Source: Oscillospiraceae bacterium | GTDB lineage: Bacteria; Bacillota; Clostridia; Oscillospirales; Ruminococcaceae | Reading direction: 5' to 3' | NCBI GenBank assembly: GCA_017544185.1 | Contig: JAFYEQ010000227.1 | Location: 1-6,253 of the forward strand | Length of the DNA stretch: 6,253 bases | Part shown: piece by piece, positions 1 to 4,924 of the stretch | How positions within the stretch are numbered: position 1 is the stretch's first letter | Layout of the letters: each line of letters begins with the position of its first letter | The notes under the pieces: generated by a model | Told to the model about the DNA's origin: nothing | Database searches by the model: none | Seen by the model: the letters and a program-made list of their open reading frames with translations, nothing else | Position numbers and translations under genes: made by a program

Positions 1-738
1 ATCGTCGTTCTCTGCATAGATAACGTTGAAGGACTTGCCGGAGTCGATAGCGGACTGAACGATCTGCTGAGCCTTCTCTGCGTTCCACTCTGCGGTCTGC
101 TGAGTAACTATATCCCAGCCCAGCTCTGCAGCGGTAGCATCCAGCGCACCGGAACGGCCCTTCTGTGCAGCGGAGCCCATAACGCCCTGAAGATGGATGA
201 TCTCATACTTGTCCAGGTTCTGGCCCTTGAGCCACTCAACAGCGGTCTCGCCTTCCTTAGCCATATCAGATACGATAGAAGCCTCATACAGGCTCTCATC
301 AGCGTCGATCGTGCGGTCGAAGAGTATTACCTTTACGCCTGCGTTCTGTGCATCCTTGAGCACGCTGTCCCAACCTGCGGTATCTGCAGCGGAGAGGAGA
401 AGATAGTCTACCTCATCCTGGATGAACTTCTGAGCTGCATTGATCTGCTCATCGTTCTTGAGGCTGTATGCGAAGGAAGCCTCGAAGCGGTCGTCGTTAC
501 CGAAGGTAGCCTGAAGATCCCTGTCGTTAGCTATACGATAGCCGGACTCGTTGGGGTCGTTGTTGATGATGCCGACCTTGATCTTCTTGTCGGATGATGT
601 TGCAGCTGCGGGAGCAGCGGTGGTGTTGGCTGTGCCTCCGTTGTTGGATGCGGGAGCGGAGCCTCCGCAGCCTGCCATGATGGACGCACAGAGCATCGTG
701 CTCGTGATGGCCATAAACAGCTTTCTCATCTTTTTCAT
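1..738 (-). CDS. ABC sugar transporter substrate-binding lipoprotein, YtfQ (galactofuranose)-type, 3'-truncated by window edge
   Basis: This is the extracytoplasmic sugar-binding lipoprotein of an ABC importer. The ATG at 738-736 follows a strong GGAGG, and 246 codons are visible before the left edge. Residues 1-24 form a lipoprotein signal: basic MKKMRK, a hydrophobic core, then SIMAGC with Cys24 as the likely lipidated residue. A low-complexity Ala/Asn/Thr linker (25-50) precedes a type I periplasmic-binding fold beginning KKIKVGIINN. From memory of the family, many stretches match E. coli YtfQ: NESGYR (63-68), GWDSVLKDA (122-130), LFDRTID (139-145), LQGVMGSA with Arg195 (183-195), and YAENDD (241-246). 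Asp141/Arg142, Arg195 and Asn244/Asp245 sit where YtfQ-type proteins contact sugar. Ile codons are mostly ATC (3 of 17 are ATA, hand count), unlike its neighbours, which suggests high expression. ATPase and permease genes probably follow to the left. The fold is near certain; galactofuranose as substrate is inferred. Confidence 0.93.
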   Translation of the reverse strand, partial: MKKMRKLFMAITSTMLCASIMAGCGGSAPASNNGGTANTTAAPAAATSSDKKIKVGIINNDPNESGYRIANDRDLQATFGNDDRFEASFAYSLKNDEQINAAQKFIQDEVDYLLLSAADTAGWDSVLKDAQNAGVKVILFDRTIDADESLYEASIVSDMAKEGETAVEWLKGQNLDKYEIIHLQGVMGSAAQKGRSGALDATAAELGWDIVTQQTAEWNAEKAQQIVQSAIDSGKSFNVIYAENDD

Positions 739-852
739 GTTCCATTCCTCCATTGACACTTTTCCTTTTTTAGATGTGCGGGTCCTCCGCCCATCCTTTA
801 CCAAAACTTCCCTAAAGTCTGCTGTCTCTCCATAGGACCGCCGACTTTATCC
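739..852 (-). promoter_or_regulatory. Leader (5' UTR) of the sugar-binding gene with possible nested hairpins and two mini-ORFs
   Basis: If transcription starts about 7 nt after the predicted -10 box, the leader is about 114 nt. The segment at 834-841 can pair with 778-786 (8 base pairs with one bulged base). Inside this stem, 813-817 can pair with 796-800 (CTTTA/TAAAG). Two very short ORFs also lie here on the minus strand: 833-798 (11 codons, MERQQTLGKFW) and 794-735 (19 codons, starting MGGGPAHLKK). The stop of the second overlaps the lipoprotein ATG as ATGA. I recognise no riboswitch class. Whether the structure or the ORFs matter is unknown. Confidence 0.35.
747..751 (-). promoter_or_regulatory. 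Ribosome-binding site of the sugar-binding lipoprotein gene
   Basis: GGAGG lies 8 nt before the ATG at 738. It favours that ATG over the out-of-frame ATG at 745, which overlaps the same site and is only 1 nt from GGAGG. Confidence 0.85.
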
Positions 853-858
853 AAATGT

Positions 859-887
859 ATCATAGCACATCCGTATCCGATCGTAAA
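859..887 (-). promoter_or_regulatory. Sigma-A-type promoter for the sugar-binding gene
   Basis: Read on the minus strand, TTTACG (887-882) and TATGAT (864-859) are separated by 17 bp. The -10 is preceded by TGC, giving the extended form TGCTATGAT. The -10 matches 5 of 6 consensus bases and the -35 matches 4 of 6. This is the best promoter-like pair in the gap before the lipoprotein gene. It implies the gene is transcribed separately from the oxidoreductase upstream. Confidence 0.7.
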
Positions 888-907
888 TACATACGTGAAG
901 ATCGTAA
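879..907. repeat. Direct repeat GATCGTAA, 21 bp apart, overlapping the -35 box
   Basis: GATCGTAA occurs at 879-886 and 900-907, exactly 21 bp apart, which is two helical turns. Read on the minus strand the unit is TTACGATC; one copy overlaps the predicted -35 box and the other lies just upstream of it. This is the geometry of sites used by some transcription activators, but no regulator is identified. Confidence 0.4.
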
Positions 908-943
908 TAAAATTTATCTGTTATGCAGTAAAACAAATTTCAA

Positions 944-966
944 GATCTGTGCATCATCAACAGATC
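944..966 (-). terminator. Weak terminator-like hairpin downstream of the oxidoreductase
   Basis: The arms GATCTGT (944-950) and ACAGATC (960-966) are perfect 7-bp complements around a 9-nt loop. On the minus strand they are followed by an interrupted T-rich stretch (TTGAAATTTGTTTT). The site lies about 93 nt after the oxidoreductase stop codon. The stem is short and AT-leaning and the T-tract is broken, so this is only a candidate for the end of the tldD operon transcript. It could instead be an operator. Confidence 0.3.
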
Positions 967-978
967 GCGGAGTTAAAT

Positions 979-992
979 TGTAATCAATTACA
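979..992. promoter_or_regulatory. 14-bp palindromic operator-like site
   Basis: TGTAATCAATTACA consists of perfect 6-bp arms (TGTAAT/ATTACA) around a 2-bp centre. It lies between the oxidoreductase end and the sugar-binding promoter, centred about 130 bp upstream of the predicted transcription start. The shape suits a dimeric repressor or activator, but the family is not identifiable from sequence alone. Confidence 0.35.
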
Positions 993-1006
993 TTCCCATG
1001 CCCATG

Positions 1007-1032
1007 CGATCTTCTATCATTTTGAAAGATCG
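1007..1032. repeat. Inverted repeat just after the oxidoreductase gene
   Basis: CGATCTT (1007-1013) and AAGATCG (1026-1032) are perfect 7-bp inverted arms around a 12-nt loop, starting about 26 nt after the oxidoreductase stop codon. No T-run follows on the minus strand, so it is not a standard intrinsic terminator. It may act as a 3'-end stabilising hairpin, or it may be incidental. Confidence 0.3.
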
Positions 1033-1058
1033 GCATGAACAGTGCATATCGACGGTAT

Positions 1059-2039
1059 TCAGCTGCGATATCCTATCTCGTCGAATATCCTGTCCATGAG
1101 CTCTGCGTTGGCTATGGAGAACTCGGGCGAGATATGGGGCTCCTCTCCCGAGAGTATGCACCTGCCCAGCTGCTCTATCTCCAGCGCGTAGTTCTGTGGA
1201 GCGCGGATATGCCTCTCGGTGACGCTGTCGGAGGTATATATCCTGTAGGTCATATCGCCCTGCTGATTATACTCCGCATCAGACCGTAAAGCCCCCTTGC
1301 TGCCATGGATATAGAGCCTGTCAAAGCGTGCGTTGGTATCCTTCCCCAGTATCATGCCTACATTGAACGAAGCCCTCACGCCGTTCCTAAAACGTATGAG
1401 CCCTGCCGTCATCAGATCCACGCCCAGATCCGAATACTCAGCCGAAGCCTTCACGAGGTCGGGCTCTGACTTTACCAGCGACAGTATCATAGTAGTACAA
1501 TAGCAGCCCAGATCGTACATGGCACCGCCTCCCTGCTCCTTATGGAGCCTGAAGTCCTCCTTGTAGCCCTGTGTGATGAACGCGGTCTCGATATAGTCTA
1601 TATCCCCGATGATACCGTCGGCTATGTCTTTCTTAAGGCTCTCCACGTAGGGACTGTGGAGATACGCATACGCCTCCATAAGGATCACGCCGTTTTGGCG
1701 GGCGGTGTCGTACATATCCCTTGCCTCTGCCGCATCCATAGCCAGCGGCTTCTCGCACAGCACATGCTTGCCCATGCACAGAGCCGCCTTGACCCACTTG
1801 ATATGCAGATCGTTGGGGAGCGGGATATATACCGCATCCACCTTACTGTCCTCCAGCAGCTCATCATAGCTGCCATAAGCCTTCTCAAAGCCGAACTCCT
1901 GTCTGAAGGCCTGTGCTTTCTCTATAGATCTGCCTGCGATAGCGTAGAGCTCACAGTTCTCTGCCTGCTCCATACCGGGTATAGTACACCATCTTGCTAT
2001 ATTGGCGGTACCGAGGATCCCCCATCTTACTTTTTTCAT
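1059..2039 (-). CDS. Gfo/Idh/MocA-family NAD(P)-dependent oxidoreductase (dihydrodiol/D-xylose dehydrogenase type)
   Basis: This 326-residue cytoplasmic enzyme has the usual length of the family. It is expected to oxidise or reduce a sugar, inositol-like or diol substrate with NAD(P). Residues 1-120 form the Rossmann domain: the dinucleotide loop GILGTANIA (7-15), YIPLPNDLH (71-79), and the family hallmark CEKPLA (95-100) with Lys97. The C-terminal alpha/beta domain carries YDLGCYC (175-181) with Asp176 and Tyr180, then GSKGAL (246-251). His79, Lys97 and Tyr180 fall at the positions I recall as catalytic in mammalian dimeric dihydrodiol/D-xylose dehydrogenase. The classic inositol dehydrogenases have His in place of Tyr180. 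The ATG at 2039 follows a strong SD. The gene lies 48 bp after the tldE-type gene on the same strand, so it is probably co-transcribed. Family is certain; substrate is not. Confidence 0.95.
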   Translation of the reverse strand: MKKVRWGILGTANIARWCTIPGMEQAENCELYAIAGRSIEKAQAFRQEFGFEKAYGSYDELLEDSKVDAVYIPLPNDLHIKWVKAALCMGKHVLCEKPLAMDAAEARDMYDTARQNGVILMEAYAYLHSPYVESLKKDIADGIIGDIDYIETAFITQGYKEDFRLHKEQGGGAMYDLGCYCTTMILSLVKSEPDLVKASAEYSDLGVDLMTAGLIRFRNGVRASFNVGMILGKDTNARFDRLYIHGSKGALRSDAEYNQQGDMTYRIYTSDSVTERHIRAPQNYALEIEQLGRCILSGEEPHISPEFSIANAELMDRIFDEIGYRS

Positions 2040-2044
2040 TATGC

Positions 2045-2051
2045 CCTCCTT
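2045..2051 (-). promoter_or_regulatory. Ribosome-binding site of the oxidoreductase gene
   Basis: AAGGAGG ends 5 nt before the ATG at 2039, a near-perfect Shine-Dalgarno sequence. It fixes this start. Confidence 0.85.
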
Positions 2052-2067
2052 GATGTTATGGTATGAT

Positions 2068-2087
2068 GAAGACGGATCACGGTCTTC
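2068..2087 (-). other. Short hairpin directly after the tldE-type stop codon
   Basis: GAAGAC and GTCTTC form 6-bp arms around an 8-nt loop, immediately after the TAA at 2090-2088. No T-run follows, and the next gene's SD begins 16 nt later. It may modestly reduce read-through or protect the mRNA end, but it does not look like a full terminator. Confidence 0.3.
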
Positions 2088-3299
2088 TTATTTACCGTAG
2101 CTCATCTTCATAAGTATGGTCTTGTCGTTGAACACGGGATCGTCCGAGCCTACACCGATGAACCCATCGCCGAACATATGGAACACATCGGACCTCATGG
2201 TGAACTCGGGGAGCCTGCCTATGATGCGCTCACCGTCGCACAGCAAAGCGGTCTGCACGGGAGTGACATACTCTCCCCTGTCGTTGAAGCCGCCTCCGCT
2301 GGCAAGTATGGGCACTACACTGAGCCTTCCGCCCAGCAGCTCCTTGATGGTCTTGTCGCTCCTGTCTATCTGGAAGTTCACCTGCCCGTTGGACGGGATA
2401 TCGCTCATATTCGTCACCGCGCTCCCGGTATGAGGCACACCGTATTTGTCGGCGGTATACTTGTCAGCGTAGCCCGACAGGATCACGCCGTTCTCGATAT
2501 ATACCCTCCTGTCCCCCGGGAGCGTCACGCCCTCTCCGTCGAAGAAGGAGGTACACCAGCAGTACTTGTCCGATACATCATGGGCCAGCGTGAACCGATC
2601 CGAGAACACCTTCTGCCCTGTCTTGCCCGACAGCAGAGACGTACCCAGAGCCATCTTCTCCGCATCCAGCGACTCATAGAACTTGCCGAGCATACCATAG
2701 TACTGCTGCTGTATTATCAGCTCCTCGGGGAGCTCGACCTTGTCGGTGAAATGGTCGAGGAAGTTCTCCATCATATCTGTGAACTTCTTCATCTCGAACT
2801 TTCTCTGGGACAGCTCTATGATGCCGTCCACCATGTCCTTGCTGTCCTTGTGCTTGAAATAGAACGATGTGGCTGTATTGCCGTCGGTATCGCTGTAGTC
2901 CAGACCGAGGGAGTTGTTCATGGATTTGACCGCCCTGCTGCACGTCACTTCGCCCAAGAACATATAGTCGGGGTGACGTTCACTGAGGTATCCCACTATC
3001 TCGCGGGCTATATCCATCAGCTCACCGTCGGTATATACGGCCTCGGTCTTGTCGCGGTGACGGCTGCCCGTCTCGGGCGTGAACTTGTAGGGACGCTTCA
3101 GGCGCAGATTGTCCTCCGCCTTTTGGTATCCCTGCTCCTCATCCGACCTGCCCTGTACGTACTGTATGCCCGCATAGGTGCCGTCGTATACCCGATACGA
3201 GGTGTCCGTGACGGTCTCCTTGCCGAACCTTTTGAGCCTGTTCTCCTCTATCTGCACTACTCGTTTCGTAGTCTCCAGAACGATCTTTTCTCTGTACAT
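2088..3299 (-). CDS. pmbA: TldE/PmbA-type subunit of a TldD/TldE peptidase (lacks HExxxH)
   Basis: This 403-residue cytoplasmic protein is a TldD/PmbA-family member and the probable non-catalytic partner of the protein encoded just upstream. In E. coli the TldD-TldE heterodimer degrades unfolded peptides and matures microcin B17. No HExxxH motif is present; the matching region reads IIQQQYYGMLGKFYESLD (195-212), as expected for a TldE subunit. Typical PmbA features follow: LGTSLLSGKTGQKVFSD (218-234), SFFDGEGV (251-258), YIENGVILSGY (267-277), and a glycine-rich C-terminal part (ASGGGFNDRGEY at 333-344, FGDGFIGVGSDD at 376-387). It is somewhat shorter than E. coli PmbA (about 450). I chose the ATG at 3299: it has a good SD, while the open frame upstream to 3392 runs inside the preceding gene and has no family similarity. 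Only 14 bp separate it from the tldD stop, so coupling is likely. The family is firm; the physiological substrate is unknown. Confidence 0.9.
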   Translation of the reverse strand: MYREKIVLETTKRVVQIEENRLKRFGKETVTDTSYRVYDGTYAGIQYVQGRSDEEQGYQKAEDNLRLKRPYKFTPETGSRHRDKTEAVYTDGELMDIAREIVGYLSERHPDYMFLGEVTCSRAVKSMNNSLGLDYSDTDGNTATSFYFKHKDSKDMVDGIIELSQRKFEMKKFTDMMENFLDHFTDKVELPEELIIQQQYYGMLGKFYESLDAEKMALGTSLLSGKTGQKVFSDRFTLAHDVSDKYCWCTSFFDGEGVTLPGDRRVYIENGVILSGYADKYTADKYGVPHTGSAVTNMSDIPSNGQVNFQIDRSDKTIKELLGGRLSVVPILASGGGFNDRGEYVTPVQTALLCDGERIIGRLPEFTMRSDVFHMFGDGFIGVGSDDPVFNDKTILMKMSYGK

Positions 3300-3308
3300 G
3301 ACCGTGTC

Positions 3309-3314
3309 CCTCCT
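3309..3314 (-). promoter_or_regulatory. Ribosome-binding site of the tldE-type gene, overlapping the tldD stop codon
   Basis: AGGAGG begins on the last base of the tldD TGA stop (3316-3314) and ends 9 nt before the ATG at 3299. Ribosomes terminating on tldD would uncover this site, suggesting coupled, balanced synthesis of the two subunits. It also decides the start of the downstream gene. Confidence 0.8.
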
Positions 3315-4648
3315 CAGTTCACATTGAGCGACTTCACGCGGATCGTGGGGCCGCCTGCGGATACCAGTGCGGTCTGGGACGACTTGCCGCACCAGAGCTC
3401 ATCGCATATGCAAAAGTCATTGCCTACCGCATCTATGTCGAACAGCGTCTTGAACACGCTGCCCGTGATAACGTTGGCTCTCACAGGCTCGCATATCTTA
3501 CCGTCCCGTATGCGATAGCACAGATCGGGCTTCATGGTGAAGGTGCTGAAGCCTGTGCCGTAAGTCACGCTGTATACGTATATACCGTCTTTCACTCCCG
3601 AGAATATCTCTTCCGGCGTGAAGCTGCCCGCCTCCATATATGTATTGGTCATGCGAACTATGGGAGAGCAGCTGAAGTCCTCCGCACGGGCATTGCCCGT
3701 CAGCTCCTCGCCGAGTATGGCAGCGGAGTTGGCATCGTGGAGCCTTCCTGTGAGCACGCCGTTTTTTATGAGCCATGTGGGACGGGGCAAAGTCCCTTCA
3801 TCATCGTAAGCGATATACCCGTGATGGATCTCACGGCCGCTGTCGTATATGGATACCTGGACGTTTCCCACCTGCTTGCCCATGACCCACTCATCTCTGA
3901 GGGCCTTGTCACTGAGCATGGAGTCTGCTTCGCTCTTGTGACCGAAGCTCTCATGGGTGAAGAACGCATTGACCTCGGGAGACAGCACGCATACATGGTC
4001 GCCCGGCTCCACGTCGACCGCCTCCCTGGCAAAGGTCATATACCTGTCTATCTGAGCCTTGACCTCATCCACACGGCCCGAAAGACCTCCGAAGGACATA
4101 TCCACGAAGCCCTTGCCGCCCGATGTGGTATTGCCGTCGATCACTATCTGGAAGCCCGTGAACAGGCCGCATTGCTGATAGTCATGTACGAGCTCGGCTC
4201 CCTTGCTGGAATAGAACTCCTTGACCACATGCTCAAGGAAACATCTTGTGCTCCAGTTCTTTATCTCTGTACCGCCGCCGAAGCAGGCGTCGGCATAACT
4301 ATGTACCAACTCTCTGCGCTGTTCTCTCGTGACCTTGCGTGTATCGTCATCCCCGTCAAAGCGGATGCATCTGTCCTTGTGTACCTCGAATAGCCGTACC
4401 ACGGGATCTGAGGCTATATCCTCGTTCTTATTTGCTATCGCTGCGAGAGCATCCAGCTCGGCCTGTACGCCGTCAAGGTCGTTTATCACGCTGGTATACC
4501 ACATATCACCGTCGTATACCCTGACCATCGCGCCCTGTACCGAAGTCTCATTGTCATTGGTGACCTCACCGTTCTGGAGAGTATATCCTGCGCTGTCCCT
4601 GTACTCTATGCGCACGTCCGAATATACCCCCTCGGGATATCTATACAT
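3314..4648 (-). CDS. tldD: TldD-type metallopeptidase catalytic subunit
   Basis: This is the catalytic subunit of a TldD/TldE-type zinc metallopeptidase (family U62), acting in the cytoplasm on unfolded or leader peptides. It has 444 residues from the ATG, close to the E. coli length. Numbered from that ATG, the HExxxH motif reads THESFGHKSEAD (231-242) with zinc-ligand candidates His232 and His237 and catalytic Glu233. The third-ligand candidate is Cys420 in LWCGKSSQ, matching the GxCGKxGQ segment of E. coli TldD. Other family blocks are YDDEGTLPRPTWLIKNGVLTG (281-301), IVRMTNTYM (330-338) and the C-terminal GGPTIRV (432-438). The start is uncertain. The ATG at 4648 gives MYRYPEGVYSDVRIE and has a poor SD-like GAGTGA; an in-frame GTG at 4660 would add four residues but has no SD at all. 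It is the first gene of a likely operon with the tldE-type gene and the oxidoreductase. Confidence 0.93.
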   Translation of the reverse strand: MYRYPEGVYSDVRIEYRDSAGYTLQNGEVTNDNETSVQGAMVRVYDGDMWYTSVINDLDGVQAELDALAAIANKNEDIASDPVVRLFEVHKDRCIRFDGDDDTRKVTREQRRELVHSYADACFGGGTEIKNWSTRCFLEHVVKEFYSSKGAELVHDYQQCGLFTGFQIVIDGNTTSGGKGFVDMSFGGLSGRVDEVKAQIDRYMTFAREAVDVEPGDHVCVLSPEVNAFFTHESFGHKSEADSMLSDKALRDEWVMGKQVGNVQVSIYDSGREIHHGYIAYDDEGTLPRPTWLIKNGVLTGRLHDANSAAILGEELTGNARAEDFSCSPIVRMTNTYMEAGSFTPEEIFSGVKDGIYVYSVTYGTGFSTFTMKPDLCYRIRDGKICEPVRANVITGSVFKTLFDIDAVGNDFCICDELWCGKSSQTALVSAGGPTIRVKSLNVN

Positions 4649-4652
4649 CTTA

Positions 4653-4682
4653 TCACTCACTTTCTGTCGGTATGGCTGTCAT
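4653..4682 (-). other. Possible 9-codon upstream ORF ending just before tldD
   Basis: An ATG at 4682 opens a 9-codon frame (MTAIPTESE) whose TGA (4655-4653) ends 4 nt before the tldD ATG. It starts only a few nt after the predicted transcription start, so its initiation would be nearly leaderless. It is out of frame with tldD, which itself lacks a good SD. Chance occurrence cannot be excluded. Confidence 0.2.
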
Positions 4683-4692
4683 GCCTGTTATG

Positions 4693-4721
4693 AGCATACC
4701 ACATTTGGCCGTATAAATCAA
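4693..4721 (-). promoter_or_regulatory. Sigma-A-type promoter of the tldD operon
   Basis: On the minus strand, TTGATT (4721-4716) and TATGCT (4698-4693) are separated by exactly 17 bp, and TGG precedes the -10, giving the extended form TGGTATGCT. The predicted transcription start is near 4686, leaving a short leader of about 38 nt before the ATG at 4648. T-rich sequence on this strand upstream of the -35 could act as an UP element. Confidence 0.75.
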
Positions 4722-4743
4722 GTAAAAAAATCAAGTAAAAAAA
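4715..4743. repeat. 13-bp tandem duplication containing the tldD -35 element
   Basis: TCAAGTAAAAAAA occurs twice in perfect tandem (4718-4730 and 4731-4743), with three further matching bases at 4715-4717. Read on the minus strand this is TTTTTTTACTTGA repeated, so each copy supplies a TTGATT-like -35 hexamer; only the one at 4721-4716 is correctly spaced from the -10. Each copy carries a run of seven A. It looks like a recent duplication or slippage product and adds an AT-rich block upstream of the promoter. Confidence 0.8.
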
Positions 4744-4757
4744 CATCTCATCACCTT

Positions 4758-4771
4758 CGAACGGCGAACGG
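4758..4771. repeat. 7-bp tandem repeat CGAACGG x2 in the divergent control region
   Basis: CGAACGG is repeated head to tail at 4758-4764 and 4765-4771. It lies between the two divergent promoters, upstream of both. It is a GC-rich island in otherwise AT-rich DNA. It may be a regulator site; the binder is unknown. Confidence 0.5.
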
Positions 4772-4815
4772 ACGTATCGTTTCTGCGTTTTGCACATATA
4801 TACTATCTGAAGTTC

Positions 4816-4828
4816 GTGAGTATTTCAC
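4816..4828. promoter_or_regulatory. Possible weak operator, GTGA-N5-TCAC
   Basis: A short inverted repeat with 4-bp arms (GTGA/TCAC) and a 5-bp spacer lies about 69 bp upstream of the predicted start of the plus-strand gene. The half-sites resemble those of CRP/FNR-type regulators, but the arms are short and the spacing is not canonical. Low confidence. Confidence 0.15.
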
Positions 4829-4875
4829 AAATATAGTTTTTTTCTCCGACAACTCTTCTATCCATACCGAAAAAA

Positions 4876-4884
4876 TGATATAAT
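4876..4884 (+). promoter_or_regulatory. Extended -10 promoter of the plus-strand membrane-protein gene
   Basis: TGATATAAT is a perfect extended -10 element (TGn followed by TATAAT at 4879-4884). At a 17-bp spacing the -35 position reads TTCTAT (4856-4861), a poor match, as extended -10 promoters tolerate. Transcription would start near 4891 and give a leader of about 34 nt. Confidence 0.7.
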
Positions 4885-4898
4885 ACTCATAGTGAAAT

Positions 4899-4918
4899 GG
4901 ATCTTCGATCCGAAAGGA
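4899..4918 (+). promoter_or_regulatory. Leader hairpin and ribosome-binding site of the membrane-protein gene
   Basis: GGATC (4899-4903) and GATCC (4907-4911) form a tight 5-bp hairpin with a TTC loop. It is followed one base later by the SD-like AAAGGA (4913-4918), 6 nt before the ATG at 4925. The hairpin sits next to the SD without covering it, so it may affect mRNA stability or initiation. The SD supports the ATG at 4925. Confidence 0.5.
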
Positions 4919-4924
4919 CCATAT

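Noticed and set aside
193..597. 134-codon plus-strand frame opposite the sugar-binding gene
   Set aside because: The minus-strand reading gives a continuous YtfQ-like protein with a lipoprotein signal; the plus frame is its shadow.
527..745. Alternative minus-strand frame starting at the ATG at 745
   Set aside because: It is frame-shifted relative to the lipoprotein, ends after 72 codons, and is rich in Arg, His and Gln as expected of a shadow frame. The ATG at 738 has the correct SD spacing.
1542..2066. 174-codon plus-strand frame opposite the oxidoreductase
   Set aside because: It is antisense to the Rossmann domain of a complete, motif-bearing enzyme.
2068..2087. Intrinsic terminator between the tldE-type gene and the oxidoreductase
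   Set aside because: There is a 6-bp stem but no T-tract after it, and the oxidoreductase SD follows closely. I kept it only as a hairpin.
3300..3392. N-terminal extension of the tldE-type gene to 3392
   Set aside because: The extra 31 residues overlap the tldD coding end in another frame, and a strong SD precedes the ATG at 3299.
2178..3518. 446-codon open frame on the plus strand, opposite the tldE-type gene
   Set aside because: It lies almost entirely antisense to a gene with clear family motifs, and its translation shows no domain. Biased codon use on the real strand removes stops from this frame.
3737..4393. 218-codon plus-strand frame opposite tldD
   Set aside because: It covers the HExxxH-encoding region of a well-supported gene in antisense and its translation has no recognisable features.
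4816..4828. A true CRP/FNR site
   Set aside because: The arms are only 4 bp and the 5-bp spacing departs from the usual pattern, so the match could easily be chance.
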